A stretch of 64,000 bases of DNA from Priestia taiwanensis (GCF_014638355.1 NZ_BMFK01000001.1:1255160-1319159), one strand, 5' to 3'. Positions 35,254 through 44,008 are shown, numbered from the stretch's first letter. Numbers and translations are program-made. The notes: a model not told the origin generated them from the letters alone.

Positions 35254-36240
35254 ATGGAAATTAAAGAAGACATGAAGGTAAGCACTAGAAAACGTAAACC
35301 ACTAATCATCCTACTTAAAGTAATAATTGGAATAATTATAGCAATTGGACTTTTCATAGCAACCGTTTTTATAGTTAATGTTGTCTATACCAAATTGGAA
35401 CAAGAAGAACTAGAACAATATGGACAGCTAATCCCTGTAGATGGGAAAAATATGAATGTTACCATTCAAGGAGATGGCGAAGAAACAGTCGTACTGTTAC
35501 CTGGTTTTGGAACAGTATCACCAGCACTTGATTTTACGCCGCTTGTAGAAGAGCTATCACCATTCTATAAAGTAGTCGTAATTGAGCCTTTTGGATATGG
35601 ATTAAGTGATGGAACTGAAAAGGAACGCAACACAGAAAATATTGTAAATGAAATTCACCAGGTTTTACAGGAACTGAAAATCAACCGCTATATTTTAATG
35701 GGTCACTCCATTGCAGGCATTTATGGCCTAGAATATGTGAATAAATATGAACACGAAGTTAGTGCATTTGTAGGAATTGATACCAGCGTTCCAACACAAA
35801 GCGGCATGGATAAGGAATTTCCAATAGGAACCTTTAAACTACTCAAAGAAACTGGTTTAGGCAGATTGCTCATGAAACTAGAGGGTAGTCCATATGCCGA
35901 ATTATCATCTTATGATGATCAAACAAAAGAGCAACTAAAAATTATCGCCCTCAAAAACATGTATAATTCCACTATCCTAAATGAAATGGAAAATATTCAT
36001 GCAAATTTTAAAAATGCTGAAAATCTAACATTCCCAAAGAACCTACCCCTTATTTTCTTTTTACAGGCTGATAATGAAGCTATGGAAGAGTGGATACCAC
36101 TTCATGAAGAGCAAGTAAAAAACTCTATACATGGGAAAATTATAAAATTGGATGCTGGACATTATTTACACCATACGAAATCCAAAGAAATCTCTGAAAA
36201 TGTGAGAGGGTTTATAGAAGAGGTACCGCCCACATTTTAA
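35254..36240 (+). CDS. Membrane-anchored alpha/beta hydrolase
   Basis: 328 residues. One membrane helix (about residues 17-40), then an alpha/beta hydrolase domain with oxyanion 'LLPGFGTVSPA', nucleophile elbow GHSIAG (about residue 150), a probable acid in the 'LQADNEAM' region and the His in 'DAGHYLHH' near the C-terminus. The start at 35254 is preferred over the ATG at 35248 because GGAG is only three bases from the latter. Substrate unknown; a lipase/esterase-type function is the family default. Confidence 0.8.
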   Translation: MEIKEDMKVSTRKRKPLIILLKVIIGIIIAIGLFIATVFIVNVVYTKLEQEELEQYGQLIPVDGKNMNVTIQGDGEETVVLLPGFGTVSPALDFTPLVEELSPFYKVVVIEPFGYGLSDGTEKERNTENIVNEIHQVLQELKINRYILMGHSIAGIYGLEYVNKYEHEVSAFVGIDTSVPTQSGMDKEFPIGTFKLLKETGLGRLLMKLEGSPYAELSSYDDQTKEQLKIIALKNMYNSTILNEMENIHANFKNAENLTFPKNLPLIFFLQADNEAMEEWIPLHEEQVKNSIHGKIIKLDAGHYLHHTKSKEISENVRGFIEEVPPTF

Positions 36241-36271
36241 CGAAAATATACGCTAAGCAAATTCCGACATA

Positions 36272-36312
36272 AAAAGCGCCGTTTTTCTACTCTAAGGAAA
36301 AACGGCGCTTTT
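36272..36312. terminator. Strong hairpin terminator within a repeat relic
   Basis: AAAAGCGCCGTTTTTC pairs perfectly with GAAAAACGGCGCTTTT. The preceding 'ACGCTAAGCAAATTCCGACA' is related to the 30804 repeat, so the terminator seems to be part of the dispersed element. It follows the hydrolase gene by 30 bases. Confidence 0.85.
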
Positions 36313-36346
36313 AAACCGACTAGAACAGCACCCCTGTGGACTAAGC

Positions 36347-36862
36347 CTAATACGGTAATTCATTCTTAATTCTAGTCAACTCTTCACAAAGTGCTGTTAC
36401 TTCATCGAACAAGTATAAATTGTGTTTATCAACAAGGTTACATCTATCTGCATTTTCATCTTCTACACTTTCCCCTATTTGGTGCATATAAAGATATATT
36501 TGCATTAAAATGTCATTTGCTTTTTGTATCTGACCCTCATATTTTGTACTCACAAAATTTTCTTCATATTCATTTAATCTATTAATTGAATCTAAGTATA
36601 TTTCAAATGCCACAAATTGCTTTTTGAAATTCCTAATAACCCGTTCTTTTTCTCCATTAATAGGCTGGATTGTATTAATTACTTTAATAAGAAATTCTAT
36701 CTTCCTTATTAAATTTCCTAATGTACCCTTAAAAGCTTTAATATTTTTTTTCATTTCTTTTTTTCTATCAAATCGTCTTAATAAATACTGCGTAAATAAT
36801 GTTCCTACTATCGCTAATGCTACCGATATCACCGCTATTATTAATCGCTCATTAAAATTCAT
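36347..36862 (-). CDS. Single-pass membrane protein of unknown function
   Basis: 171 residues. An N-terminal membrane helix (about 8-28, 'IIAVISVALAIVGTLFTQYL') is followed by a basic stretch and an all-helical cytosolic domain of about 130 residues. GGGGGA precedes the ATG. It ends close to the 3-hydroxyacyl-CoA dehydrogenase gene (14-bp gap to that gene's stop, same strand), so the two may be cotranscribed. No family recognised. Confidence 0.6.
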   Translation of the reverse strand: MNFNERLIIAVISVALAIVGTLFTQYLLRRFDRKKEMKKNIKAFKGTLGNLIRKIEFLIKVINTIQPINGEKERVIRNFKKQFVAFEIYLDSINRLNEYEENFVSTKYEGQIQKANDILMQIYLYMHQIGESVEDENADRCNLVDKHNLYLFDEVTALCEELTRIKNELPY

Positions 36863-36876
36863 CTACTAATCCCCCA

Positions 36877-37776
36877 TCAACCCTCTAAAAAATTAGGGTT
36901 CATAAAATTTGGATTGGGATATTTGTAGAATCCTTCCCCGCCCCCTTTTCCAAGTTTTCCTTTATCAATGAACTCTCTTTTTATTATATTTGCTAATTTT
37001 TCAAATTGTTGATCACCCCTGTCAGACGCTTTTGAAAGTGCAACATTGTATTCTGTAGTCATACCTATAATGTCTAAAATTGCAAAAGGACCTAAGGGAG
37101 AGCCTGTTGCTTTCATCCACATTTTATCGATTGTTTCAGGATCTGCCACTTCGTTTATCCATAGCTTCATAGCAGCTTCTAAAAAAGGATCCAACAAAGA
37201 ATTCAATATATAGCCCGGTTGTTCTTTGTATAAAGGAAACACGACCATCCCAATAGCTTTTGCAAATGTAACAACATCTTCAAACACTTTCATATCTGTT
37301 CTAGGATGTTTCATAATTTCTACGGTATTGTTAACCCAAATTTCATTAGCAAAGTGCAAAGCTAAAAACTTTTCTGGTCTTCCTGTCACTTCTGCAAATT
37401 GACTAGGTAATAGCAGGGAAGAGTTTGTTAAGAAAACGGTCTCCTCTGGAGCTACTTTACCTAACTCCTTATAAAAGTTGTTTTTAATATGTACCACTTC
37501 AGGCACTGCTTCGATTACCAAATCAACTTCTGAGACAGCTTTTGATAAATCACAATTGTAAGAAATACGCTGAAAAGCAGCATCAACTTCATCCTCAGTT
37601 ACACTTAAGTCTTCTTGATAACGATTCATCAAATTCATAATTCTTTTTTTGCCATTGTCTAATGCTTCAGCATTTATGTCATATAACGAAACCTGAAATC
37701 CTTTGAAAGCAACTTGGAAAGCAATTTGACTTCCCAAAACCCCAGAGCCAGCAACCATAATATTCTTATAGTTCAT
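36877..37776 (-). CDS. 3-hydroxyacyl-CoA dehydrogenase family protein
   Basis: 299 residues. N-terminal Rossmann fold with 'VAGSGVLGSQIAFQVAFKG' (GxGxxG) and the Asp of 'LYDIN' selecting NAD+. 'EAVPEVVHIK', 'TNSSLLLPS' and the catalytic 'LHFANEIW' (His and downstream Asn) follow, then a C-terminal dimerisation domain. It oxidises 3-hydroxybutyryl-CoA-type substrates or a related short 3-hydroxyacid. The ArsR-type regulator upstream and a shared 16-bp motif between them suggest specific control. The exact substrate is not set by sequence. Confidence 0.85.
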   Translation of the reverse strand: MNYKNIMVAGSGVLGSQIAFQVAFKGFQVSLYDINAEALDNGKKRIMNLMNRYQEDLSVTEDEVDAAFQRISYNCDLSKAVSEVDLVIEAVPEVVHIKNNFYKELGKVAPEETVFLTNSSLLLPSQFAEVTGRPEKFLALHFANEIWVNNTVEIMKHPRTDMKVFEDVVTFAKAIGMVVFPLYKEQPGYILNSLLDPFLEAAMKLWINEVADPETIDKMWMKATGSPLGPFAILDIIGMTTEYNVALSKASDRGDQQFEKLANIIKREFIDKGKLGKGGGEGFYKYPNPNFMNPNFLEG

Positions 37777-37925
37777 AATAAAATCCCCCTTAATATTTAT
37801 TAAAGAATTTAATTAAATTACTCTGTTAAAAATGGTTTTTTAGTACTTTTTCTCAAATCAGATACAATCGTTTTTTATACTTCTTCTCCTTTAATTTTTA
37901 TTATGGTATTCAAAAGCGTGCACCA

Positions 37926-37941
37926 GTGCACACTTTTGCAC
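37926..37941. promoter_or_regulatory. Candidate ArsR-type operator, copy 1
   Basis: GTGCACACTTTTGCAC; its reverse complement GTGCAAAAGTGTGCAC matches the sequence at 38312-38327 at 14 of 16 positions. It lies between the regulator stop and the dehydrogenase start, where the dehydrogenase promoter should be. A second GTGCAC sits just to its left (37919). Confidence 0.6.
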
Positions 37942-37964
37942 ATTTTGGTCAAAAAAATTTACAA

Positions 37965-38282
37965 CTACTGTAAGAGTTTTTCTAATTGATCAGTCGTTAA
38001 TTTAAACTTATTAAAAATCATTTGGCTATTTACTTCGTAGTAAATATTTCTGCCTACTCTTGTTTTTGAAACAATTTCAAACCTATACATTAAATCCAAA
38101 TGCTTTGAAATAACTGATCTATCCTGTGGGAGATTTTCAGCAATTGTCGTTATATTTCTTTCTCCATAAACTGCTAAATATCTAATGATTTCAATTCTAA
38201 CAGGATCGAATAGTGTTTTATAAAACTCAAAATCAATAGCATTAATCTCGTTTGAATAATTAAGCTCTTTATCTCTATCCAT
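37965..38282 (-). CDS. ArsR-type winged-helix transcriptional regulator
   Basis: 105 residues starting MDRDKELNYSNEI. Winged HTH with 'LFDPVRIEIIRYLAVYG', 'NITTIAENLPQDRSVISKHL' and 'VSKTRVGRNIYYEV'. There is no Cys cluster and no SmtB-like ligand set, so it probably senses a small organic effector rather than metal. The ATG at 38282 is chosen because GGGGTGAAG precedes it; upstream in-frame ATGs lack a site. Likely controls itself and the divergently spaced dehydrogenase. Confidence 0.8.
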   Translation of the reverse strand: MDRDKELNYSNEINAIDFEFYKTLFDPVRIEIIRYLAVYGERNITTIAENLPQDRSVISKHLDLMYRFEIVSKTRVGRNIYYEVNSQMIFNKFKLTTDQLEKLLQ

Positions 38283-38311
38283 ATTTACTTCACCCCTTAT
38301 AAATATAATAC

Positions 38312-38327
38312 GTGCAAAACTATGCAC
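38312..38327. promoter_or_regulatory. Candidate ArsR-type operator, copy 2
   Basis: GTGCAAAACTATGCAC, 30 bases upstream of the regulator start, the inverted partner of the motif at 37926-37941. Placement over the regulator's own promoter suggests autoregulation. Confidence 0.6.
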
Positions 38328-38388
38328 ATGCAAATAACAAAAACTGAAAATTCTATTTAATTAGATTTTAATATCGCAGAACGCTTAT

Positions 38389-38570
38389 CTATCTGTGTTG
38401 ATCCATACTGGTCAATCGTTCATATGTGCCAGACAAAGTTCCCCTCACTATACCTGCAATTCTTTCGTCAGCATACGAGTTGTTGATGTTATTTGCGATT
38501 GCCCAGCATGATTGCGACTGTCTTTTCACTTGGTGATTTAAAATGTGAGTGATCCCCCTTATAGGTGAAA
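38389..38570 (-). pseudogene. Unidentified decayed coding fragment
   Basis: Minus-strand frame reads 'HILNHQVKRQSQSCWAIANN', 'SYADERIAGIVRGTLSGTYE' and ends 'TSMDQHR' at a TAG (38389). The composition looks coding but there is no start or ribosome binding site, and I do not recognise the family. A Tn3-like repeat core (CCGACAAAACGCAGATAAG, 38588-38606) lies just beyond. Confidence 0.3.
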
Positions 38571-38852
38571 GTTTTCATCGCTACCAAGCCGACAAAACGC
38601 AGATAAGGGAATCGTCAGTTGAAAATACTTATGGTGTAATTCGATTCCCTTTATAACTAAATTAAATGTAAAATATTTCAAAATATATAAAAATCGTGTT
38701 AAAGTATAGCTATGAAAATCTTTTTACAAGCATATTTTCATAGCTATACTTTATTTGGAGGGATGCTATGCTTTAAATTTTCTTCAATTGAGTTGTGTTA
38801 AGTGAAAGAAGGCTTAATTTCTAAAAATTCTTGTACGAAGAGAGGTTTCTAT

Positions 38853-40202
38853 ATGTATGATAATGAAAATCCAACATTAACAGGCCGCATTGTGTCACCA
38901 GGTGACGCGCAATATGATTCAGAACGTCAATCGTTTAATACATTCTTTAGTAGATTCCCTTTTGTTATTGTCTTTGCACAAAATACTCAAGATGTTGTGA
39001 ATGCAGTAAAATGGTCATTGCATAATAACGTACCTATCCGAGTACGCTCAGGAGGTCACAATTATGAAGGTTTATCCGTTTTAGATGGTGGTATTGTAAT
39101 TGATGTCAGTGAGATAAATCAAATAGAAATAGATCCAACATCAAAAACTGTTAAAGTAGGAGCTGGTTGTAAAAATCTCCAGTTAGCTGAAGCTCTAGGA
39201 AAAGAAGGATTAGCTGTTCCTAATGGAGTCTGTCCTAAGCCTGCTATCGCAGGAATAGCTCTAGGTGGTGGGCAAGGTATCCTTTGTCGACCATTAGGGC
39301 TACTACTTGATCATGTAGTCGAAATAGAAATGGTAGATGCTAACGGTTTTGTCTTGCAGATTAATAATGAGGAGCATCCTGATTTATTTTGGGCTTTACG
39401 TGGTGGTGGTGGTGGCAGTCTTGGTATTTGTACATCTTTCCGCTTTCGTACTCATAAAATTGAAACTGTTGGTTTTGTGGAAATTAGTTGGAATCATCAA
39501 GATTTAAAAGCCGTTATACAAGAATGGCAAAAGTATACTCTTCCTACTTCTGATAAACGTTTTACTCCTACATTATTATTATCTTCAGAAAAGACATCAC
39601 CATTGTTGATGCATGGAATTTTTCATGGATCAGTTGCAGGCCTAAAGGAATTGATACAACCACTGCTTAAAACTGGATCACCTATAAAGATAGACATAAA
39701 AGAATTGTCTTTCTTAGAAGCTATAACGTTAATATCCAATCACCAGCCTGCAACTCCTTTTCCATTTAAAAGCGTGGCACCTTTTATTGATTCTTTATTA
39801 CCTGAAGAAGGTATTGCTACAATTCAACGCTTTGTGAGTCAAGCCCCACCCAACTGTACGGTTTCAATATTTTTTCAAGGCTTAGGCGGGACTGTTTCTG
39901 AAGTATCTGAGCAAGATACTGCTTATTTTTATAGAAAAGCTCTAGCAAATATGGTGTTATTTTCTACATGGGATAAATCTGTGGGAGCTGCACAAGGGAT
40001 TCGCTGGGTAGAAAATTTCCGTCATGCATTAATTCCTTTTACAAAAGGTGTCTACGTTAACACACCAGATCTTTCAATGAAAGATTGGTCAAATTTATAT
40101 TATGGTGAAAACTTCAAGCGATTAACTCATATAAAAGCTAAATACGATCCAAAAGATATTTTCAATTTCCCACAAAGCATTCCCCCTGTTCATGAGAAAT
40201 AG
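38853..40202 (+). CDS. BBE-type FAD-dependent oxidoreductase
   Basis: 449 residues, in the berberine-bridge-enzyme-like group (FAD_binding_4 PF01565 plus BBE C-terminal PF08031). The His of 'RVRSGGHNYEG' (about residue 70) and the Cys of 'PNGVCPKPAIAG' (about 128) are positioned for bicovalent FAD attachment. 'LRGGGGGSLGI' forms part of the FAD fold and the C-terminal 'YYGENFKRLTHIKAKYDP' is the BBE motif. Related Bacillus proteins are YgaK/YvdP. The start at 38853 follows AGAGAGG; an upstream GTG at 38802 lacks a site. Substrate, often a sugar or phenolic, is unknown. Confidence 0.88.
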   Translation: MYDNENPTLTGRIVSPGDAQYDSERQSFNTFFSRFPFVIVFAQNTQDVVNAVKWSLHNNVPIRVRSGGHNYEGLSVLDGGIVIDVSEINQIEIDPTSKTVKVGAGCKNLQLAEALGKEGLAVPNGVCPKPAIAGIALGGGQGILCRPLGLLLDHVVEIEMVDANGFVLQINNEEHPDLFWALRGGGGGSLGICTSFRFRTHKIETVGFVEISWNHQDLKAVIQEWQKYTLPTSDKRFTPTLLLSSEKTSPLLMHGIFHGSVAGLKELIQPLLKTGSPIKIDIKELSFLEAITLISNHQPATPFPFKSVAPFIDSLLPEEGIATIQRFVSQAPPNCTVSIFFQGLGGTVSEVSEQDTAYFYRKALANMVLFSTWDKSVGAAQGIRWVENFRHALIPFTKGVYVNTPDLSMKDWSNLYYGENFKRLTHIKAKYDPKDIFNFPQSIPPVHEK

Positions 40203-40414
40203 GATTACCTTTCTGGCCTTGAATTTTGCAACTTAATGAAGAATAATAAAGGGTCCTACCAAAAAAGTTCGAATTTCATACATTAATTAGAGTATCATGA
40301 ATCGAGGATTGTTCGTTCGATATAGAGGCGAATATCCTCTCTTTTTATAGTGCAGCACGTCCAAGCTATGAAGGTGATCAGATAATATTTTTTTACACAT
40401 AAGGAGATAAAACT
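40203..40414. other. Intergenic with Tn3-like end relic
   Basis: 40251-40285 begins GGGTCCTACCAAAAAAGTTC and has 'GAATTTCATAC', a degenerate member of the dispersed repeat family (see 30804). AAGGAG for the VOC gene lies at the right end. Confidence 0.5.
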
Positions 40415-40867
40415 ATGAAAAAAAATAAATTACTAAGAATGGATAATGTCGGTATCGTTGTAGAATCTCTTGATGACGCAATCTCTTTCTTCGAGGAGAT
40501 TGGCTTGAAACTCGAAGGGAGAGCTACTGTCGAAGGTGAATGGGCTGGTCGCGTAACCGGATTGGGTTCTCAATGCGTAGAGATTGCTATGATGGTCACT
40601 CCAGATGGCCACAGCCGACTTGAACTTTCGCAATTTCTCACCCCACCTACTATATCAGATCACCGGACTGCTCCTGTAAATGCCCTCGGTTATCTACGCG
40701 TCATGTTCACCGTTGAAGACCTTGACGAGATGGTATCCAGACTTACTAAGTATGGCGCTCAGCTCGTTGGCGAAGTGGTTCAGTACGAGGACTCGTATCG
40801 ACTCTGCTACATTCGTGGAACCGAAGGACTCCTAATTGGTTTGGCGGAACAACTGGGTAATAAATAA
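40415..40867 (+). CDS. VOC (glyoxalase/dioxygenase superfamily) protein
   Basis: 150 residues with two beta-alpha-beta-beta-beta modules: 'MDNVGIVVESLDDAISFFEEIG' region at the start and 'GYLRVMFTVEDLDEMVSRL' in the second half, ending 'YIRGTEGLLIGLAEQ'. This is the vicinal oxygen chelate fold (PF00903). The Glu in the final motif is a usual metal ligand. Substrate unknown (isomerase, dioxygenase or resistance roles all occur in the family). GC content looks higher than neighbours, which may indicate transfer. Confidence 0.8.
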   Translation: MKKNKLLRMDNVGIVVESLDDAISFFEEIGLKLEGRATVEGEWAGRVTGLGSQCVEIAMMVTPDGHSRLELSQFLTPPTISDHRTAPVNALGYLRVMFTVEDLDEMVSRLTKYGAQLVGEVVQYEDSYRLCYIRGTEGLLIGLAEQLGNK

Positions 40868-40880
40868 GTGACATTTTATA

Positions 40881-40912
40881 AAAAGCCCCATCTAATTACT
40901 GATGGGGCTTTT
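40881..40912 (+). terminator. Terminator after the VOC gene
   Basis: AAAAGCCCCATC and GATGGGGCTTTT form a perfect stem, 13 bases after the stop. Confidence 0.9.
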
Positions 40913-41003
40913 CTTTATAGCGGTGACTAGGGTACTCATCATGGAAATCATTGATAATACACATTCCCACCGCTTTGAGTGGCTATACGATATAAAATAA
41001 GAA

Positions 41004-41180
41004 TTATTCACCTAATTGTTTATTATAAAGATCGATTGAATGTATATTCTCTGCTAATAAATTATCTGCTATTTGCTTTAATACCTTTGGCTCCCTTAAT
41101 TCTTCATTATCAAATTCCACTAACTCATTTATCTTAATCCACTTACTTTCTGATATGTTGATGTAATTGAGATGATTCAC
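41004..41180 (-). CDS. Possible 58-residue peptide or gene fragment
   Basis: A GTG at 41180 preceded by AGGTGGAA opens a frame that reads 'NHLNYINISESKWIKINELV' and ends 'NKQLGE'. Acidic, soluble, no recognised domain. It could be a truncated gene. Low confidence. Confidence 0.35.
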   Translation of the reverse strand: MNHLNYINISESKWIKINELVEFDNEELREPKVLKQIADNLLAENIHSIDLYNKQLGE

Positions 41181-41636
41181 TTCCACCTAGGAATAGGCTA
41201 TCTAAGTTCCAAACTTGCCGATATTTTGTTTTACTCAATTATTTCTCCCCCTTAAATTCCAACAATAACCAAACGTACATTCCTGGTTTATCATATCATA
41301 GAACATTAATGATTGTTATTTAACTATCTTGCTCGATTGCTTATACAAAAAGACACATCATATTATTCTAGAAGAATACAATAAATCACTAATTATTTAT
41401 TATATAGTCCCTATTCCTATTTTATTATTTTCTATAAATAGCTATTAATATATACAAAAGAACCACGATATGAATCAAAATTTAAATCTACAATATAAAT
41501 CCCTATTATTATCATTTTCCTAACAAGCATACTTTATACATAAATTTTTATTTAAAAGCTATTAAGCTTGTCTATTGGAATATTAACCTCCCTAGATGCA
41601 GATAATACTACATAGAAAAACAAAAGGAGGATATCC
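41181..41636. other. AT-rich intergenic region
   Basis: Roughly 450 bases of very AT-rich DNA with no gene or strong hairpin recognised; it presumably contains the promoter of the 53-residue basic peptide gene. Confidence 0.5.
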
Positions 41637-41798
41637 ATGAACGAAGTATCTTACATTTTAATAACATTAGCTGGAGCTATCGGAAGTGCAGCCATTGGAG
41701 ACTTAGGAAAGAGAATCTGGGAACACATCAAGAAATTGTATAAGCCAAAAAGAAGAAAAAAGAAACCTAATAAAAGAAAGCGGAAGAAGGTCGGTTAA
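41637..41798 (+). CDS. 53-residue membrane peptide with highly basic tail
   Basis: MNEVSYILITLAGAIGSAAI is a hydrophobic helix, followed by an amphipathic 'LGKRIWEHIKKLYK' and a tail of nearly all Lys/Arg/Pro (about 15 basic residues in the last 20). AAAAGGAGG precedes the ATG at ideal spacing. No signal-peptidase site is obvious. Candidates are a membrane-active (leaderless-bacteriocin-like) peptide, a type I toxin-like peptide or a nucleic-acid-tethering membrane peptide; none is proven. Confidence 0.6.
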   Translation: MNEVSYILITLAGAIGSAAIGDLGKRIWEHIKKLYKPKRRKKKPNKRKRKKVG

Positions 41799-42083
41799 TA
41801 TTATTCTTTTTTAATCAACAAAAAAAGAGCTGATTTCCATATCCCTCGTGCCTCCATCAAAGAATTATTTTGTTTAAATTCATCTTTCTCTTTTTATAAA
41901 CTTCATTTGCGGTCTATCGACACCTTTCATGCCCTCGACCTTCTTTATTAGTTCATCGATTCTCACCGAAAATAGTCCGTTATGTTAACCTCATATGGGT
42001 AAGCATACATTAACCTCTTCTCTCGTTAATCATGATAAAATGAACAATAAGAAAATTCATGTAAGATAAAGGGAGGAAGATTT
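41799..42083. other. Intergenic region before LysE gene
   Basis: No gene recognised; the GGGAGGAAG ribosome binding site of the LysE-type gene is at the right edge. Confidence 0.4.
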
Positions 42084-42713
42084 ATGGTCAGTTTTGATAC
42101 TTTGCTAGCTTTTGCGCTTGTTTCACTTAGTATAGTTTGTTCACCCGGTCCTAACATGATTTATCTCATTTCCCGTTCTATTACACAGGGACGTATGGCA
42201 GGGTTCATTTCTCTGTTAGGTATCATGCTTGGCTTCATTATCTATATAATTGCAACCATGTTGGGACTTACAGTTCTTTTCATGACTGTTCCTGTTCTCT
42301 ACGAAGCAATCAAGTGGGCAGGTGTCGTTTATTTACTCTGGCTCGCCTGGAATTCGATTAAACCTGGTGCCACATCTATTCTCGAACCTCATACAGTTTC
42401 TATTGAACCACCACGAAAGTTATTTCTAATGGGACTCATGACTAATCTATTGAATCCTAAGATTGCTATTTTGTATGTGTCGCTTCTACCTCAATTTGAA
42501 GATCCTGAGAAGGGATCGATGCTTATGCAAGGTGCAGTTTTGGGACTTACACAAATAACTATTAGCTTTATAGTCAACCTCCTAATTGTATTTACAGCGA
42601 GTAGCATTGCCAAGTGGTTTGGCACACGTCCGACGTGGCTGCGAGTGCAACGTTGGCTCATGGCGAGCATCTTGGCAGGTCTTGCTGTGCGTCTTGCTTA
42701 TGAACGCCGATAG
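42084..42713 (+). CDS. LysE/RhtB-family amino acid exporter
   Basis: 209 residues, about six membrane helices. The signature 'CSPGPNMIYLISRSITQGR' near residue 20 (P-G-P-N/A in helix I) and 'LLNPKIAILYVSLLPQF' (N-P-K in the middle) are diagnostic of the LysE/RhtB family (PF01810), which exports amino acids such as lysine, homoserine or threonine or their analogues. Stands alone with its own promoter region and terminator. Confidence 0.92.
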   Translation: MVSFDTLLAFALVSLSIVCSPGPNMIYLISRSITQGRMAGFISLLGIMLGFIIYIIATMLGLTVLFMTVPVLYEAIKWAGVVYLLWLAWNSIKPGATSILEPHTVSIEPPRKLFLMGLMTNLLNPKIAILYVSLLPQFEDPEKGSMLMQGAVLGLTQITISFIVNLLIVFTASSIAKWFGTRPTWLRVQRWLMASILAGLAVRLAYERR

Positions 42714-42741
42714 TAAAGCCGTCCTTAGGGAGGGCTTTACT
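42712..42741 (+). terminator. Terminator overlapping the LysE stop codon
   Basis: AGTAAAGCC pairs with GGCTTTACT, followed by TTTTG; the left arm overlaps the TAG of the exporter gene. Confidence 0.8.
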
Positions 42742-43169
42742 TTTGACTAGCCTAGTTTCTTCCCAGTTAGTTACAAGGTTAGGTTCATGATGAATCACCC
42801 AAATATCTTTTTTGTTATAAAACTTCTGTTAGTATTCTGTAACTCTTGTATGGAATATTATTCCTGTTTTAATTTTTAATTCTCATCAAAATAATACTCT
42901 TCTGGCAGATACACCAATTTAAGAAGCCTACATACACTATGGATACATCACTTTTTAATATACGTTTTGATCGCAGAGCGCCTTTCCAAGCGCTCTTTTT
43001 TCACGTTTATTCCTCCACTCAAATAAAGATTTCATAAAGATTAACCATCTATTTCTGCACATCAGTTACAAATAATTACAATGTGTGCGGAACAGGAAAT
43101 GTACAGACCAGTTTTCCATACATTGAGAAAGTATTCTAAATCTAGCTTTTTGAAAGGTGATGGAGTTTA
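42742..43169. other. Intergenic region, 0.43 kb
   Basis: Contains a hairpin at 42975-43001 and the AAAGGTGATGGAG ribosome binding site of the following gene. No gene seen. Confidence 0.5.
42975..43001 (+). terminator. Orphan hairpin terminator
   Basis: AGAGCG and CGCTCT arms with a ten-base loop and a TTTTTT run. There is no gene directly upstream on the plus strand. Confidence 0.6.
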
Positions 43170-43691
43170 ATGTTTAAAAAGATTCTTTTATCTAGTGTGT
43201 TATTAACCAGTGCCTTAGGGATATCAACTACTCAAGTTAATGCTGCAAACAATGATGTAAACCAATTACCAAACACATTTAATTTATCTAAGATTCATAG
43301 CCCCATTGATAGTAAATCTGCAACAAATAATAAATATTCATGGGAAGAATATCCGTGGGATGCTTTATCTCCTTATGAATTTTCTGGAAGCTTCCAATTA
43401 CCGCAAATAATAAGTGTAAAAGAAGGGTTATCCAGTTTAGAATTTGTTGTCGCAAATGATAAACCCTTACATTTCGTACTTGAATTAAAAAACATAGCAA
43501 CAGGAGAAATACGAACCTCTGTAGAGTTACCTTTTTTGCCAAATGATGAATTCTACCAGTTTTATAACTTTAATGACCTGGAACCTGGTGACTACACTGT
43601 AACCGTGATAGAATTAGTCGATGAACAATGGAACAAGGTAAAACACAAAGGAATAATCGGCTTCTATAATTGGAGTGGCCTAATTGAATAA
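43170..43691 (+). CDS. Secreted protein of unknown function
   Basis: 173 residues. Signal peptide MFKKILLSSVLLTSALGIST with cleavage near VNA (about residue 27). The mature part, after a linker, forms a probable beta-sandwich ('FVVANDKPLHFVLELKN', 'EPGDYTVTVIELVD'). No Cys, no catalytic signature. Terminator 15 bases downstream. Unknown family. Confidence 0.7.
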   Translation: MFKKILLSSVLLTSALGISTTQVNAANNDVNQLPNTFNLSKIHSPIDSKSATNNKYSWEEYPWDALSPYEFSGSFQLPQIISVKEGLSSLEFVVANDKPLHFVLELKNIATGEIRTSVELPFLPNDEFYQFYNFNDLEPGDYTVTVIELVDEQWNKVKHKGIIGFYNWSGLIE

Positions 43692-43706
43692 CTTGTAATA
43701 CTTTTT

Positions 43707-43741
43707 AGAAGATGGCCTTCTTTTTTATAAAGCCATCTTCT
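43707..43741 (+). terminator. Terminator of the secreted-protein gene
   Basis: AGAAGATGGC and GCCATCTTCT arms, followed by TTTAT. Confidence 0.85.
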
Positions 43742-43790
43742 TTATATTTCTTGTTTCTTTCTCATACCAAATAACGCTTTTGTATTAATC

Positions 43791-44008
43791 TTAAACTAAG
43801 CATCCATCAACTAATAAAAGACCGTTTTCACATTCACAAAAGTATTCGTATAATGATCCAATATTTGTATCTTCTTTTGCTTTAGCAAGGTTTATTAAAT
43901 AAGTCGATAATGCCTGCTCTTGTGTTAATTCTTCCGGCATTCCTTCTTCTTTTACCGAAATCAACGCATAATAATCTTGCTTATTAAACTCGTAAAAATC
44001 TGGTGTGA
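43791..44008 (-). pseudogene. 3' fragment of an unrecognised (probably prophage) gene
   Basis: Minus-strand frame, entering without a start at about 44008 and ending TAA at 43791, reads 'FFTPDFYEFNKQDYYALISV', 'MPEELTQEQALSTYLINLAK' and 'CECENGLLLVDGCLV'. It is a coherent C-terminal protein of about 72 residues cut exactly where the oppositely oriented integrase tail begins. No family recognised. Confidence 0.5.
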
